Shown here piece by piece: positions 25,252 to 33,031 of a stretch of 64,000 bases of DNA (within the stretch, counting starts at the first letter, position 1; each line of letters begins with the position of its first letter). Under the pieces are notes generated by a model. It was not told where the DNA came from. It was given only the letters and a program-made list of their open reading frames with translations, and made no database searches. The stretch lies in the NCBI RefSeq assembly GCF_014204895.1, contig NZ_JACHMF010000001.1:5456001-5520000 (forward strand), given 5' to 3'. Position numbers and translations under genes: made by a program. This DNA comes from Paractinoplanes abujensis (lineage in GTDB: Bacteria > Actinomycetota > Actinomycetes > Mycobacteriales > Micromonosporaceae).

Positions 25252-26083
25252 GCGCGCGGGTTTCCGACGGCGTCGGCGCGGCCGCCCGGCGGGCCAGGCC
25301 GACGACGCCCAGGGTCATGACCACGGCGGCGAACGCCACCACGACCAGGCCCACCGGGCCGAAACGGAAGCTCTCGTCGAAGACCACCACGCCGGCCGTC
25401 GCGGCCACGATCGGGTTGGCCACGCTGACCGTGGCCAGCGGGGCGGCCATCCCGGCCCGGCCGTAGGAGAGCTGGCTCAGCACGTAGCCGCCCGTCGCGA
25501 AGACCAGCACCGCGATGCCCGCGAACGGCGACACCGCGCCCGCGCCGCCGTCGGTGAACGCGGCCAGCACCGCCTTGGACAGCACCGAGGCGATGCCGAA
25601 GGCCGTGCCCGCAGCGGCCGCGAGCAGCACCGACCGCACGCGGGGCCCGGCCGGCCAGGCGCCCAGCGTCAGCACGGCCACCACGGCCAGGGTGATCAAC
25701 GCGAGGTGCCGGTCGCCGGGCTCGGCCAGCACGGCCGGCTGGGACGACTCGACCGACAACGACAGCACCAGGGCGAGACCGAAGACCGTGAGGATCGCGT
25801 CGATCCAGGAGGCGCGGCCGATCCGGGTGCGGTAGCGCACGGCGGCGATGGGCAGCGCGAACAGCAGCGTGAGGGTGCCCAGGGCCTGCACCACGGCGAC
25901 CGTGCCGAAATTGAGCGCCACCACGTGCAGCACGACCCCGCCGCCGGTCAGCGTGAGCGCGACGGCCCACCGGGACAGGCCGCGCTGACCGTTCTCGGCC
26001 AGGCGTTCCTGGGCGACCGCCGCGGCCGCGTAACTGGCCGCGGAGAGCACCGAGAACGTGACCGCCCACCCCAGCGATCCCAT
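25229..26083 (-). CDS. EamA/DMT-type transporter
   Basis: 284 residues with nine to ten hydrophobic helices in two half-repeats, typical of the drug/metabolite transporter superfamily; the N-terminal half has 'ASYAAAAVAQERLAENG' and the C-terminal half 'PLATVSVANPIVAATAGVVVFDE'. The substrate is unknown. ATG 26083 is chosen because a GGGGG run lies 5 nt upstream, whereas the longer GTG overlaps that run. Its 3' end overlaps the kinase gene by 23 bp. Confidence 0.88.
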   Translation of the reverse strand: MGSLGWAVTFSVLSAASYAAAAVAQERLAENGQRGLSRWAVALTLTGGGVVLHVVALNFGTVAVVQALGTLTLLFALPIAAVRYRTRIGRASWIDAILTVFGLALVLSLSVESSQPAVLAEPGDRHLALITLAVVAVLTLGAWPAGPRVRSVLLAAAAGTAFGIASVLSKAVLAAFTDGGAGAVSPFAGIAVLVFATGGYVLSQLSYGRAGMAAPLATVSVANPIVAATAGVVVFDESFRFGPVGLVVVAFAAVVMTLGVVGLARRAAAPTPSETRALIGPGAG

Positions 26084-26135
26084 GTGCACCCCCGCCGGGA
26101 AGTCTGCCAGATTGGCGGGGAGGACCCGGACCGCC

Positions 26136-26327
26136 TCACGCTGCTCGCCGGCGGCGGGCCTCGGCCAGCCGCACGGCGTTGCGATCGATCAGCCCGTGGG
26201 CCCGGCGGCGAGCGAACTCGCGCCGCTCGGCCTCGCGGGCCCGCCGGCGACGGGTTGAGTCCTCGACGGCGGCACGCAGCCGCTCTTCCCAGTTGACCGG
26301 CTCGACATCGGCATTCCTCGGCGACAT
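26136..26327 (-). CDS. Small basic conserved protein
   Basis: 63 residues beginning 'MSPRNADVEPVNWEERL', followed by an Arg/Ala/Glu-rich, probably single alpha-helical stretch. No known domain. The longer reading to 26423 overlaps the divergent phosphotransferase start and adds nothing helix-like, so ATG 26327 is preferred. It is 52 nt upstream of the EamA gene on the same strand. Confidence 0.55.
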   Translation of the reverse strand: MSPRNADVEPVNWEERLRAAVEDSTRRRRAREAERREFARRRAHGLIDRNAVRLAEARRRRAA

Positions 26328-26401
26328 GCCGGCATTCTGCCCCGCCGGTACGACAGAAAACTCCCTCGCCCGGCAGCGGGCCCGGCTGTCACGATCATCC
26401 C

Positions 26402-27313
26402 ATGGTGCAGGCGGCGGGAACACGAATCGGCTGGCGTGATCTGCCCGCCGGGGTCCGGCGGCGGATCGAGGACATCGTGGGCGGCCCGGTCGTCGCGGCC
26501 GTCTCGCAGACCGGCGGCTTCTCCCCCGGCACGGCCGACCGGGTCGTCACCGCCGACGGCCGGCGCGCCTTCGTCAAGGCCGTCACCCCGGCCCTCAACG
26601 AACGCTCCGCCGAGCTCGCCCGCGAGGAGGTCCGCATCACCTCGGCCCTGCCCGCGCACGCCCCGGTGCCGCGCGTGCTGGGTGCGTTCGACGACGGCGC
26701 CTGGGTCGTGCTGGTCCTCGAGGACGTCGAGGGCGCCCACCCGCGCACCCCGTGGGTCGACAGCGAGATCGACGCCGCCGTGGCCGCCCTGGCCGAGCTG
26801 GCCGGGGCGCTCACCCCGGCGCCCGTGCCCGTGCCGGCGATCACCGACCACCTCACCGAGGGTTTCGGGGGCTGGCAGCGGCTGGCCGACGACCCGCCCG
26901 CCGACCTCGACCCGTGGGCCGCGGCCCACCTGCCCGACCTGATCGGCGCGGCCGGGCACGGCCTGGCCGCGCTGCGCGACGGCAACACCCTCGCGCACTG
27001 CGACATCCGGGCCGACAACATGCTCGTCCGCCCCGACGGCCGGCTGGTCATCGTCGACTGGCCCTGGGCCGCCACCGCGCCGCCGTGGCTCGATCGGGTG
27101 CTGCTGGCGCTCAACATCATCGTGCACGGCGGCGATCCCGAACGGGTGATCGCCGACCTCGACCGACGGAACGTGGTCGGCGTGATGGCGGGATTCGCCG
27201 GATTCTTCCGTGACGTCTCCCGGCTCCCGCCGCCGCCCTCGCTGCCGTCGGTGCGCGCGTTCCAGCGGTGGCAGGCCGACGAGCTGCTGCCCTGGCTCCG
27301 TGGCCGGCTGTGA
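26402..27313 (+). CDS. APH-family phosphotransferase
   Basis: 303 residues of the aminoglycoside/choline kinase-like fold. The catalytic loop reads 'HCDIRADNML' (Brenner HxDxxxxN) and 'VIVDWPWA' is the DFG-equivalent metal site. The N-lobe Lys is in 'AFVKAV'. Substrates in this family range from antibiotics to sugars and choline, and nothing here distinguishes them. CACGAT 6 nt before the ATG may be a weak -10 of a leaderless transcript. Confidence 0.85.
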   Translation: MVQAAGTRIGWRDLPAGVRRRIEDIVGGPVVAAVSQTGGFSPGTADRVVTADGRRAFVKAVTPALNERSAELAREEVRITSALPAHAPVPRVLGAFDDGAWVVLVLEDVEGAHPRTPWVDSEIDAAVAALAELAGALTPAPVPVPAITDHLTEGFGGWQRLADDPPADLDPWAAAHLPDLIGAAGHGLAALRDGNTLAHCDIRADNMLVRPDGRLVIVDWPWAATAPPWLDRVLLALNIIVHGGDPERVIADLDRRNVVGVMAGFAGFFRDVSRLPPPPSLPSVRAFQRWQADELLPWLRGRL

Positions 27314-27522
27314 CGCGAAGCCGCACGTAGGGCCGGGGAATCCATCGGCGTGAACCGAACAAAGGTCACCTCCGTATCTCAGCGCGCCGGCACCGGGGCC
27401 GGCAGCCGATGGGAGGTCGAGCACACTGCCCCGGGGCCGGCCGGTCAGGGCACTAGGCTGGGTGGTCGGGCTTCGGCGTGGCGGCCCGGACGGCCAAAAA
27501 CTCGAACACGGATCGGAACAAG

Positions 27523-28737
27523 ATGAGCGACCAGGCCAAGGTGCGAGTCCTTCTGTTGGAGAGCATCCATCCCGACGCGGTGTCCCGGCTCGAGGCCGAG
27601 GGCTACGAGGTCGAGTCCGTTCGCAACGCTCTCGACGAGTCCGAGCTGATCGACCGCATCCGCGGGGTGCAGCTCCTCGGCATCCGGTCCAAGACCAAGG
27701 TCACCGCCAAGGTGCTCGACGCCGCCGACAGCCTCGTCGCGATCGGCGCGTTCTGCATCGGCACCGACCAGATCGACCTCACCGCGGCCACGGCCAACGG
27801 CGTGGCCGTGTTCAACGCGCCGTTCTCCAACACCCGCTCCGTCGTCGAGCTGGCGATCGCCGAGATCATCTCGATGACCCGGCGGCTCACCGAGAAGAAC
27901 ACGCTCATGCACGCCGGGGTGTGGGACAAGTCGGCCGACGGCGCGCACGAGATCCGCGGCCGCCGGCTCGGCATCGTCGGCTACGGCAACATCGGCACCC
28001 AGCTCTCCGTGCTCGCCGAGAACCTCGGCATGTACGTGTCGTTCTACGACACGGCCGACAAGCTCGCGCTGAGCAACGCCCACCGCTGCGCCACGATCGA
28101 GGAACTGCTCGAAACCAGCGACGTGGTGACCCTGCACGTCGACGGCCGCCCCGGCAACGCCGGGTTCTTCGGCGCCGAGCAGTTCAAGCGGATGCGGGAG
28201 GGCGCCCTGTTCCTCAACCTCTCCCGCGGCATCGTGGTCGACCACGTCGCCCTGCGCGAGGCCCTTGAGAGCGGCCACCTGGCCGGCGCCGCCGTCGACG
28301 TCTTCCCGACCGAGCCCAAGGGCCGCGGCGACGAGTTCGTCTCCGAGCTGCGTGGCCTGCCCAACGTGATCCTCACGCCGCACATCGGCGGCTCCACCGA
28401 GGAGGCGCAGTCCGACATCGGCGGGTTCGTGGCCAACAAGCTGGCCGCCTTCGTCGAGGAGGGCAACACCACCCTGAGCGTCAACCTGCCCGGCGTCTCC
28501 CTGCCCGAGCAGTCCGGCCAGAGCCGCCTGGGCCACGTCCACATCAACACCCCGGGCGTGCTGGCCCAGGTCAACAGCATCCTGGCCGAGCACCACGTCA
28601 ATGTGGAGGGCCAGCTGCTGAGCACTCGCGGCGAATACGGCTACCTGATCACCGACGTGGGCGGCGGCTTCAGCAGCGAGGTGCTCGACCGGCTGCGCGC
28701 CATGGAGCAGACGGTGCGGTTGCGCGTCCTGTCCTGA
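27523..28737 (+). CDS. serA: D-3-phosphoglycerate dehydrogenase (ACT-type, short form)
   Basis: 404 residues. First step of serine synthesis from 3-phosphoglycerate. The Rossmann motif GYGNIG is at ~153-158, the catalytic Arg in 'NLSRG', and the His in 'LTPHIGGST'. A C-terminal ACT domain ('HVHINTPGVLAQVNSILAEHHVNVEGQ') implies serine feedback. This length and layout match the E. coli-type enzyme, not the ~530-residue form also common in actinomycetes. ATG 27523 is chosen because 'MSDQAKVRVL' starts the conserved part. A TAGGCT near 27453 could be the -10, giving a ~60-nt leader. A strong terminator follows. Confidence 0.95.
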   Translation: MSDQAKVRVLLLESIHPDAVSRLEAEGYEVESVRNALDESELIDRIRGVQLLGIRSKTKVTAKVLDAADSLVAIGAFCIGTDQIDLTAATANGVAVFNAPFSNTRSVVELAIAEIISMTRRLTEKNTLMHAGVWDKSADGAHEIRGRRLGIVGYGNIGTQLSVLAENLGMYVSFYDTADKLALSNAHRCATIEELLETSDVVTLHVDGRPGNAGFFGAEQFKRMREGALFLNLSRGIVVDHVALREALESGHLAGAAVDVFPTEPKGRGDEFVSELRGLPNVILTPHIGGSTEEAQSDIGGFVANKLAAFVEEGNTTLSVNLPGVSLPEQSGQSRLGHVHINTPGVLAQVNSILAEHHVNVEGQLLSTRGEYGYLITDVGGGFSSEVLDRLRAMEQTVRLRVLS

Positions 28738-28748
28738 CCGCGAGCACG

Positions 28749-28785
28749 AAAAAGGGCGCCTCCCGATGCAGGAGGCGCCCTTTTT
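28749..28785. terminator. Bidirectional terminator between serA and the convergent gene
   Basis: A perfect 15-bp stem (28749-28763 with 28771-28785) has a 7-nt loop and A5 on one side and T5 on the other, so it can end transcripts on both strands. Confidence 0.95.
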
Positions 28786-28797
28786 CCCGTACGGCGG

Positions 28798-30390
28798 TCA
28801 GCTGTTCTCGACGGTCAGGGCCGTGATCGGGGCCCCGGCGCCCATGTCGTACCGGTTCTGCACCGCCCAGTTCTTCGGGGTCAGGGTCGAACCGGGCGCC
28901 ACGTCCTTGAGCGTGCGGCTGCCGGCCACGACGGTCTGCGCGCCGCCGCCGACCTTGATCCGCACGGGGCTGCCGGTCGGTGACGTCACGACGAGCTTCT
29001 CGACCGAGCCGTTCACCTTGATCGGTACGGTGCCCGTCGGCTGGGCCAGGCTGATCTGGGCCGTGCGCATCCCGCCGACCATCTCGAGCCCGCTGATCTG
29101 GCCGCCGCTGAGGTTGATGGCCTGCTCCTCGGCGTATCCGGAGAAGCGCAGGGCCCAGCGCACCTTGGCCGCCAGCACGATGGTGATCTCGCCGCCGGTG
29201 CCGCCGTCGCCGTCCTTGGTGACCTGCAGCTTGACGTCGTCGGCGCGGATCACCGGGTCGGGCAGGATGCCGGAGTCCTCCGGGGTGGAGATGCGGTAGA
29301 GGTCGTCGCCCAGCTCGCCGATCGACACGTTGACCCGGGTGGTCGCCGCGAGCAGCTCGAAACTGGCCTGGCTGCGGTTGTCGAGCGGGGCGGTGACCGC
29401 ACGCTCGCCGGCCTTGTTGCCCGCGCCGAGCTGCAGCACCGAGTCGAGCTTGTCGTCGGTGCCGGTGAAATACGCGACGCCGACGATGCCGCCGGCCACC
29501 AGCACGACCAGGCTGAGCAGCACGATGCCGACCGTGACGGCACGTGACTGGCGCGGGGGCGGCGGCACGGCGGCAGCCATCCGGCGCTGCTCACCGGTGT
29601 CGGCCCCGCGCTGCGCACCGGCATCGGCCCGGCGCTGCTCGCCGGTTTCGGCCGGGTTGTCGCCGGCCTCGAGGAAGCGCCGGAACTCGCCGGTGTCGGC
29701 GCCACCGCCCGCGGGGGCCCGGAATTCGTCCGGGCGCGGGTCCATCGTGTGCGCGTCGAGGGCACGGGCGTCCATCACCCGACGGAACTCGCTGGAGTCG
29801 GCACGGGCGAAACCACCCGTTTCGGACAGCCGTCGCTGCTCACCCGTGTGCGTGGACACCCGACGCTGCTCACCCGTGTGGGTGGAGACGCGGCGCTGCT
29901 CGCCCGTGTGGCCGGTGGCGCGCCGCACCGGCAGCTCGGTCGACGGCGGCGCGCCCCGGCCCGTCGACGGCGGAGCGCCCAGGCCCGTCGACGGCGGCGC
30001 GCTCACGCCGGTCGGCGGCGGCGCGCCCAGGCCGGTCGGCGAGATCGGCTCGACGGGCTCCGGCGCGGCCGGGGCGGCGGGCGACGTCGGTGACGCCGGG
30101 TGACGCACGGGCGAGATCGGGCTCGACGTGAAGCCGAACGAGATGCGGCTGCCCCCGCTCGGCGTGGCCGGGCCGAAGTCGGGCGCCGGCACCGCCGGCG
30201 CCTCGGCCGCCGACGCCGGCTCGGACGATCCGAACCACGGCGGGTCGTCCGCCGCCGGCCGGGCCGGCGGCCGCCGGTACATGGTGTCGCGGGCACCGCC
30301 GCCTGGCGTTCCCGTCGTCGACGGCTCGGCCACCGCCACATCGGACGGTGTGCCGCCAGCCGCTGCTCGGTCAGCTGCTGTCCGGTCCAC
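28798..30390 (-). CDS. Repeat-rich single-pass membrane protein
   Basis: 530 residues. The first ~280 are disordered and Pro/Ala/Thr-rich, with four 'APPSTG'-type repeats (~120-152) and at least five TGEQRR motifs plus variants TGEFRR and SSEFRR (~160-270). One membrane helix ('VTVGIVLLSLVVLVAGGIVGVAYF', ~285-308) precedes a ~220-residue extracellular beta-rich domain resembling putative adhesin-like DUF4097 folds. The cytoplasmic Thr-rich repeats could be Ser/Thr-kinase targets. No partner gene is adjacent. I cannot name a function. Confidence 0.75.
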   Translation of the reverse strand: MDRTAADRAAAGGTPSDVAVAEPSTTGTPGGGARDTMYRRPPARPAADDPPWFGSSEPASAAEAPAVPAPDFGPATPSGGSRISFGFTSSPISPVRHPASPTSPAAPAAPEPVEPISPTGLGAPPPTGVSAPPSTGLGAPPSTGRGAPPSTELPVRRATGHTGEQRRVSTHTGEQRRVSTHTGEQRRLSETGGFARADSSEFRRVMDARALDAHTMDPRPDEFRAPAGGGADTGEFRRFLEAGDNPAETGEQRRADAGAQRGADTGEQRRMAAAVPPPPRQSRAVTVGIVLLSLVVLVAGGIVGVAYFTGTDDKLDSVLQLGAGNKAGERAVTAPLDNRSQASFELLAATTRVNVSIGELGDDLYRISTPEDSGILPDPVIRADDVKLQVTKDGDGGTGGEITIVLAAKVRWALRFSGYAEEQAINLSGGQISGLEMVGGMRTAQISLAQPTGTVPIKVNGSVEKLVVTSPTGSPVRIKVGGGAQTVVAGSRTLKDVAPGSTLTPKNWAVQNRYDMGAGAPITALTVENS

Positions 30391-30506
30391 GTGAAGCCCT
30401 TCCCCTGATACCTAGATCGGCGCCGCGGCGCGGCCGCCCATCCCCGTGAACAGGTACGGATTTCACGTCTTCCCGGATGAGTACCGAGGGGAACTACTTA
30501 CCGTTA

Positions 30507-31160
30507 CTACCGGCCGGGTCGTACCAGGCCACGGCGGGTGGCGATCGCGACCGCCTCGAGCTGGCTGTGCGCGCCCAGTTTGGCCAGCACGGCCTTCACG
30601 TAGCCGCGGCAGGTGTGCAGGCTGATGCCGAGCCGGCGGGCGATGGCGCGCGCGTCGAGCCCGGCCGCCATCAGCTGGAGCACTTCGTCCTCACGCGCGG
30701 TGAGGCCGCCGCCGCGCGGGCCGACCACCGGGCTGGTGCTGCGCAGCAACCGGGCCAGGATGTCGGTGGAGACGGTCATGCCGCCGCCGTGGGCCGTGCG
30801 CAACGCGTTCAGCACGTCACCGAGCGCGCCGTTCTTGGAGAGGAACCCGGCCGCCCCCGCCGCGGTGGCCCGCCCCACGAGCGCCGACTCATCGCTGGCA
30901 GTGAGGATCACCACACGTGTGTCCGGCTGGCGTACGCGGAGCAGCTCGGCGATCGCAATTCCGTCCGCATCGGACAAATCCGGATCGAGAAGGATCACGT
31001 CGGGACGCAGCTCGGCGGCCAGCCGCAGGGCCTCCGCGCCGGTCAGCGCATGCCCCACGTACCGCAGGTCGGGCTGGCCGGCCAGGGCGTGTCCGAGCAG
31101 CTCGGCAAACGTCTGGTGGCCGTCGACGACGAGCACGCTGATCGCATCGCCGTTAGTCAT
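30507..31160 (-). CDS. Orphan NarL/LuxR-family response regulator
   Basis: 217 residues. The receiver has Asp59 in 'ILLDPDLSD', Thr in 'VVILTASD' and Lys in 'FLSKNG'. The normally acidic Mg-binding pair reads D13-G14 ('VVDGHQTF'), one acid short, so metal-dependent phosphorylation may be weak. The C-terminal LuxR HTH ('LTAREDEVLQLMAAGLDARAIARRLGIS') is intact. No kinase lies nearby. The 220 bp to the divergent winged-helix gene is the likely control region. Confidence 0.88.
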   Translation of the reverse strand: MTNGDAISVLVVDGHQTFAELLGHALAGQPDLRYVGHALTGAEALRLAAELRPDVILLDPDLSDADGIAIAELLRVRQPDTRVVILTASDESALVGRATAAGAAGFLSKNGALGDVLNALRTAHGGGMTVSTDILARLLRSTSPVVGPRGGGLTAREDEVLQLMAAGLDARAIARRLGISLHTCRGYVKAVLAKLGAHSQLEAVAIATRRGLVRPGR

Positions 31161-31380
31161 GCGCCACCTTTCCCCGATCCGACCCGTGGAAGTCTAAGGA
31201 GTACCCGCACTCATCTTTGCCGTACCAACAGGCGGGTGGTGCACCGGCCCGGATCCGATCCGGCGGTACGCCCGATGATCGGATGAGGCCGAGCGGCCGC
31301 TATAACCAATCTTTCGGGTGAGGTCACCCCCCGCATTGGGGCTTGCCGCTTTTACCCTCTCACCAGCAGAGTTCCGAAAC

Positions 31381-31857
31381 ATGTTCGACATCCAGCTTTT
31401 CGGCCGCGTCGAGGTCCGGACCAGGGGCGTCCTGCTGGCCGGGCCGGATTTCGGGGGTGACCACCCGCGTCGCCTCCTGGCCCTGCTCGCGCTGCGGGGC
31501 GAAATGTCCACCTCGGAGCTGGCCGGCCTGCTGGGAGAAAAGAAGAAGAGCGTCGAAAGCGACATGTCGGTCCTGCGGGATCACCTGGAGCCGGGCACGG
31601 CTCCGCGCGACTCCGTGGTGCGCCGCCGCGACGGCCGCTGGTCCCTCGACCCCGACCGCGTCCGCATCGACGTCGCCCGCTTCGACGAGCTGATCACCGC
31701 TGCCCTCGGCCGTCCCGCCGAGCGCCGGGTCAAGCCGCTCACCGCGGCCTCCTTCGTCGCCTGCCGCCCGCTGCTCGAGGAGGAGGACCTGCCCTGGGCC
31801 ACCGAGGCCCGCGACGCTTATCGCACCAAGCTCGAGCATGTGACGCAGGTCAATTAG
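31381..31857 (+). CDS. Short winged-helix (SARP N-terminal-like) protein
   Basis: 158 residues. 'MFDIQLFGRVEVRTRGVLL' followed by 'HPRRLLALLALRGEMSTSELAGLLGEKKKSVESDMSVLRDHLEPG' and 'GRWSLDPDRVRIDVARFDEL' matches the OmpR-type DNA-binding domain plus the start of the BTAD region in SARP regulators. The protein stops about where the BTAD domain would begin, making it a stand-alone DNA-binding unit. It is divergent from the orphan response regulator. No good ribosome-binding site is seen at ATG 31381. A longer frame begins at GTG 31318. Confidence 0.65.
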   Translation: MFDIQLFGRVEVRTRGVLLAGPDFGGDHPRRLLALLALRGEMSTSELAGLLGEKKKSVESDMSVLRDHLEPGTAPRDSVVRRRDGRWSLDPDRVRIDVARFDELITAALGRPAERRVKPLTAASFVACRPLLEEEDLPWATEARDAYRTKLEHVTQVN

Positions 31858-31893
31858 CGCGCGAAGGCGACCCGGCAGGCGCAGAATCGCGGC

Positions 31894-32493
31894 GTGCCGC
31901 AGCCCACGACCCGACTCCGTCCGGTGCCTCTGGCCCCGGAGATCTCCCTGCATCTGGCGGCCGACTCGGCCGGGCTGTTCGACTCGGCAGGCGGCGAGTT
32001 CCGCAGCGACGAGCCGCCCCCGTTCTGGGCCTTCGTCTGGGCCGGCGGCCAGGCCCTGGCCCGTTTTCTGCTCGACCACCCGCAGACGGTCGCCGGCCGG
32101 CGGGTCCTCGACCTGGCCACCGGCAGCGGCGTCGCCGCCATCGCCGCCGCCAAGGCCGGCGCGGCCGAGGTGGCCGCGACCGACCTCGACCCGGCGTCCG
32201 AGGCGGCGGCCCGCCGCAACGCCGCCGCCAACGGCGTCACGCTGAGCGCCCCGGCCGAGGCCCCTGACGTGCTCCTGGCGGGTGACGTCTTCTACAGCCC
32301 CACGGTGGCCCCCGAGATGGCCCGCCAGATGCGAGCCGCCCGCCGCAAGGGGGCCGAGGTCTTGGTTGGCGACCCTGGACGAGGGTATTTCCCCGACCGG
32401 CTCTTCGATCGGATCGCCGAGTACGCCGTGCCGGTGCCCGCAGCCCTCGAGGAAGCCGAGACGCTCGTCACAGGAGTCTGGCGCATGCGTTGA
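31894..32493 (+). CDS. Class I SAM-dependent methyltransferase (ETF-beta/L11 lysine methyltransferase-like)
   Basis: 199 residues. 'PPPFWAFVWAGGQALARFLLDHP', motif I 'VLDLATGSGVAAIAAAKAGA', 'VAATDLDP', and 'DVLLAGDVFYSP' (the D-V-F-Y motif) are typical of the METTL20/ETF-beta lysine methyltransferase group, often annotated as L11 methyltransferase-like. It probably methylates a protein lysine. GTG 31894. It ends just before the MarR/MFS promoter. Confidence 0.8.
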   Translation: MPQPTTRLRPVPLAPEISLHLAADSAGLFDSAGGEFRSDEPPPFWAFVWAGGQALARFLLDHPQTVAGRRVLDLATGSGVAAIAAAKAGAAEVAATDLDPASEAAARRNAAANGVTLSAPAEAPDVLLAGDVFYSPTVAPEMARQMRAARRKGAEVLVGDPGRGYFPDRLFDRIAEYAVPVPAALEEAETLVTGVWRMR

Positions 32494-32506
32494 TGCATTC
32501 ATCACG

Positions 32507-32533
32507 CAACCAGTTGTATGTTGCACCTATCTT
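32507..32533 (+). promoter_or_regulatory. Putative MarR operator and promoter
   Basis: CAACCAGTTG (32507-32516, CAAC-N2-GTTG) lies within a larger GCAAC-N9-GTTGC inverted repeat (32506-32524). TATCTT at 32528-32533 is a possible -10, so the palindrome covers the -35 position. The site is suited to autorepression by the MarR protein encoded immediately downstream. Confidence 0.5.
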
Positions 32534-32560
32534 TCGCTGGAACCGGCAGGATGGCAGAAC

Positions 32561-33031
32561 GTGCACGATCGCGACATTCACGACACCATCCCGGAGTTGT
32601 CGGACGAACTTATGCGGTTCGCCCGTGTTGTCGCGCGGGCCAAGAGCATGCTGAACGTCGGCGACCTCGGTGCGGAGTCCTCCGCCCTGATGTTGCTGTT
32701 CCCGCTGCGTTTCCGGGGTCCGCTCCGGGCCACCGATCTCGCCGAGATCAAGCAGGCCGACCCGTCCACGGTCAGCCGCCAGGTCGCCCAGCTGGTCAAG
32801 GCCGGTCTCGCCCGTCGCGAGGCCGACCCGGTCGACGGCCGGGCCTCCCGGCTCGCGATCACCGAGGCCGGGCTGGCCGCAGTCGTTCGGCTCCAGGAGG
32901 CCCGTCAGGTCTGGCTGCGCGAGGCGCTCGCCGACTGGCCCGCCGAGCGGATCGCCACCTTCGCCGGCCTCTTCTCAGAATTCAACAGCTCGGTCGAGGC
33001 TCAACTCGCCACACCACGGGAGAACGCGTGA
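32561..33031 (+). CDS. MarR-family transcriptional regulator
   Basis: 156 residues. The winged helix is clear: 'RATDLAEIKQADPSTVSRQVAQLVKAGLARREADPVDGRASRLAITEAG'. GTG 32561 gives 'VHDRDIHDTIPELSDELMRFARV'; an AGGATGG is upstream. The stop overlaps the MFS gene start as GTGA, so repressor and pump are cotranscribed, the usual arrangement for drug-inducible efflux. Confidence 0.92.
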   Translation: MHDRDIHDTIPELSDELMRFARVVARAKSMLNVGDLGAESSALMLLFPLRFRGPLRATDLAEIKQADPSTVSRQVAQLVKAGLARREADPVDGRASRLAITEAGLAAVVRLQEARQVWLREALADWPAERIATFAGLFSEFNSSVEAQLATPRENA

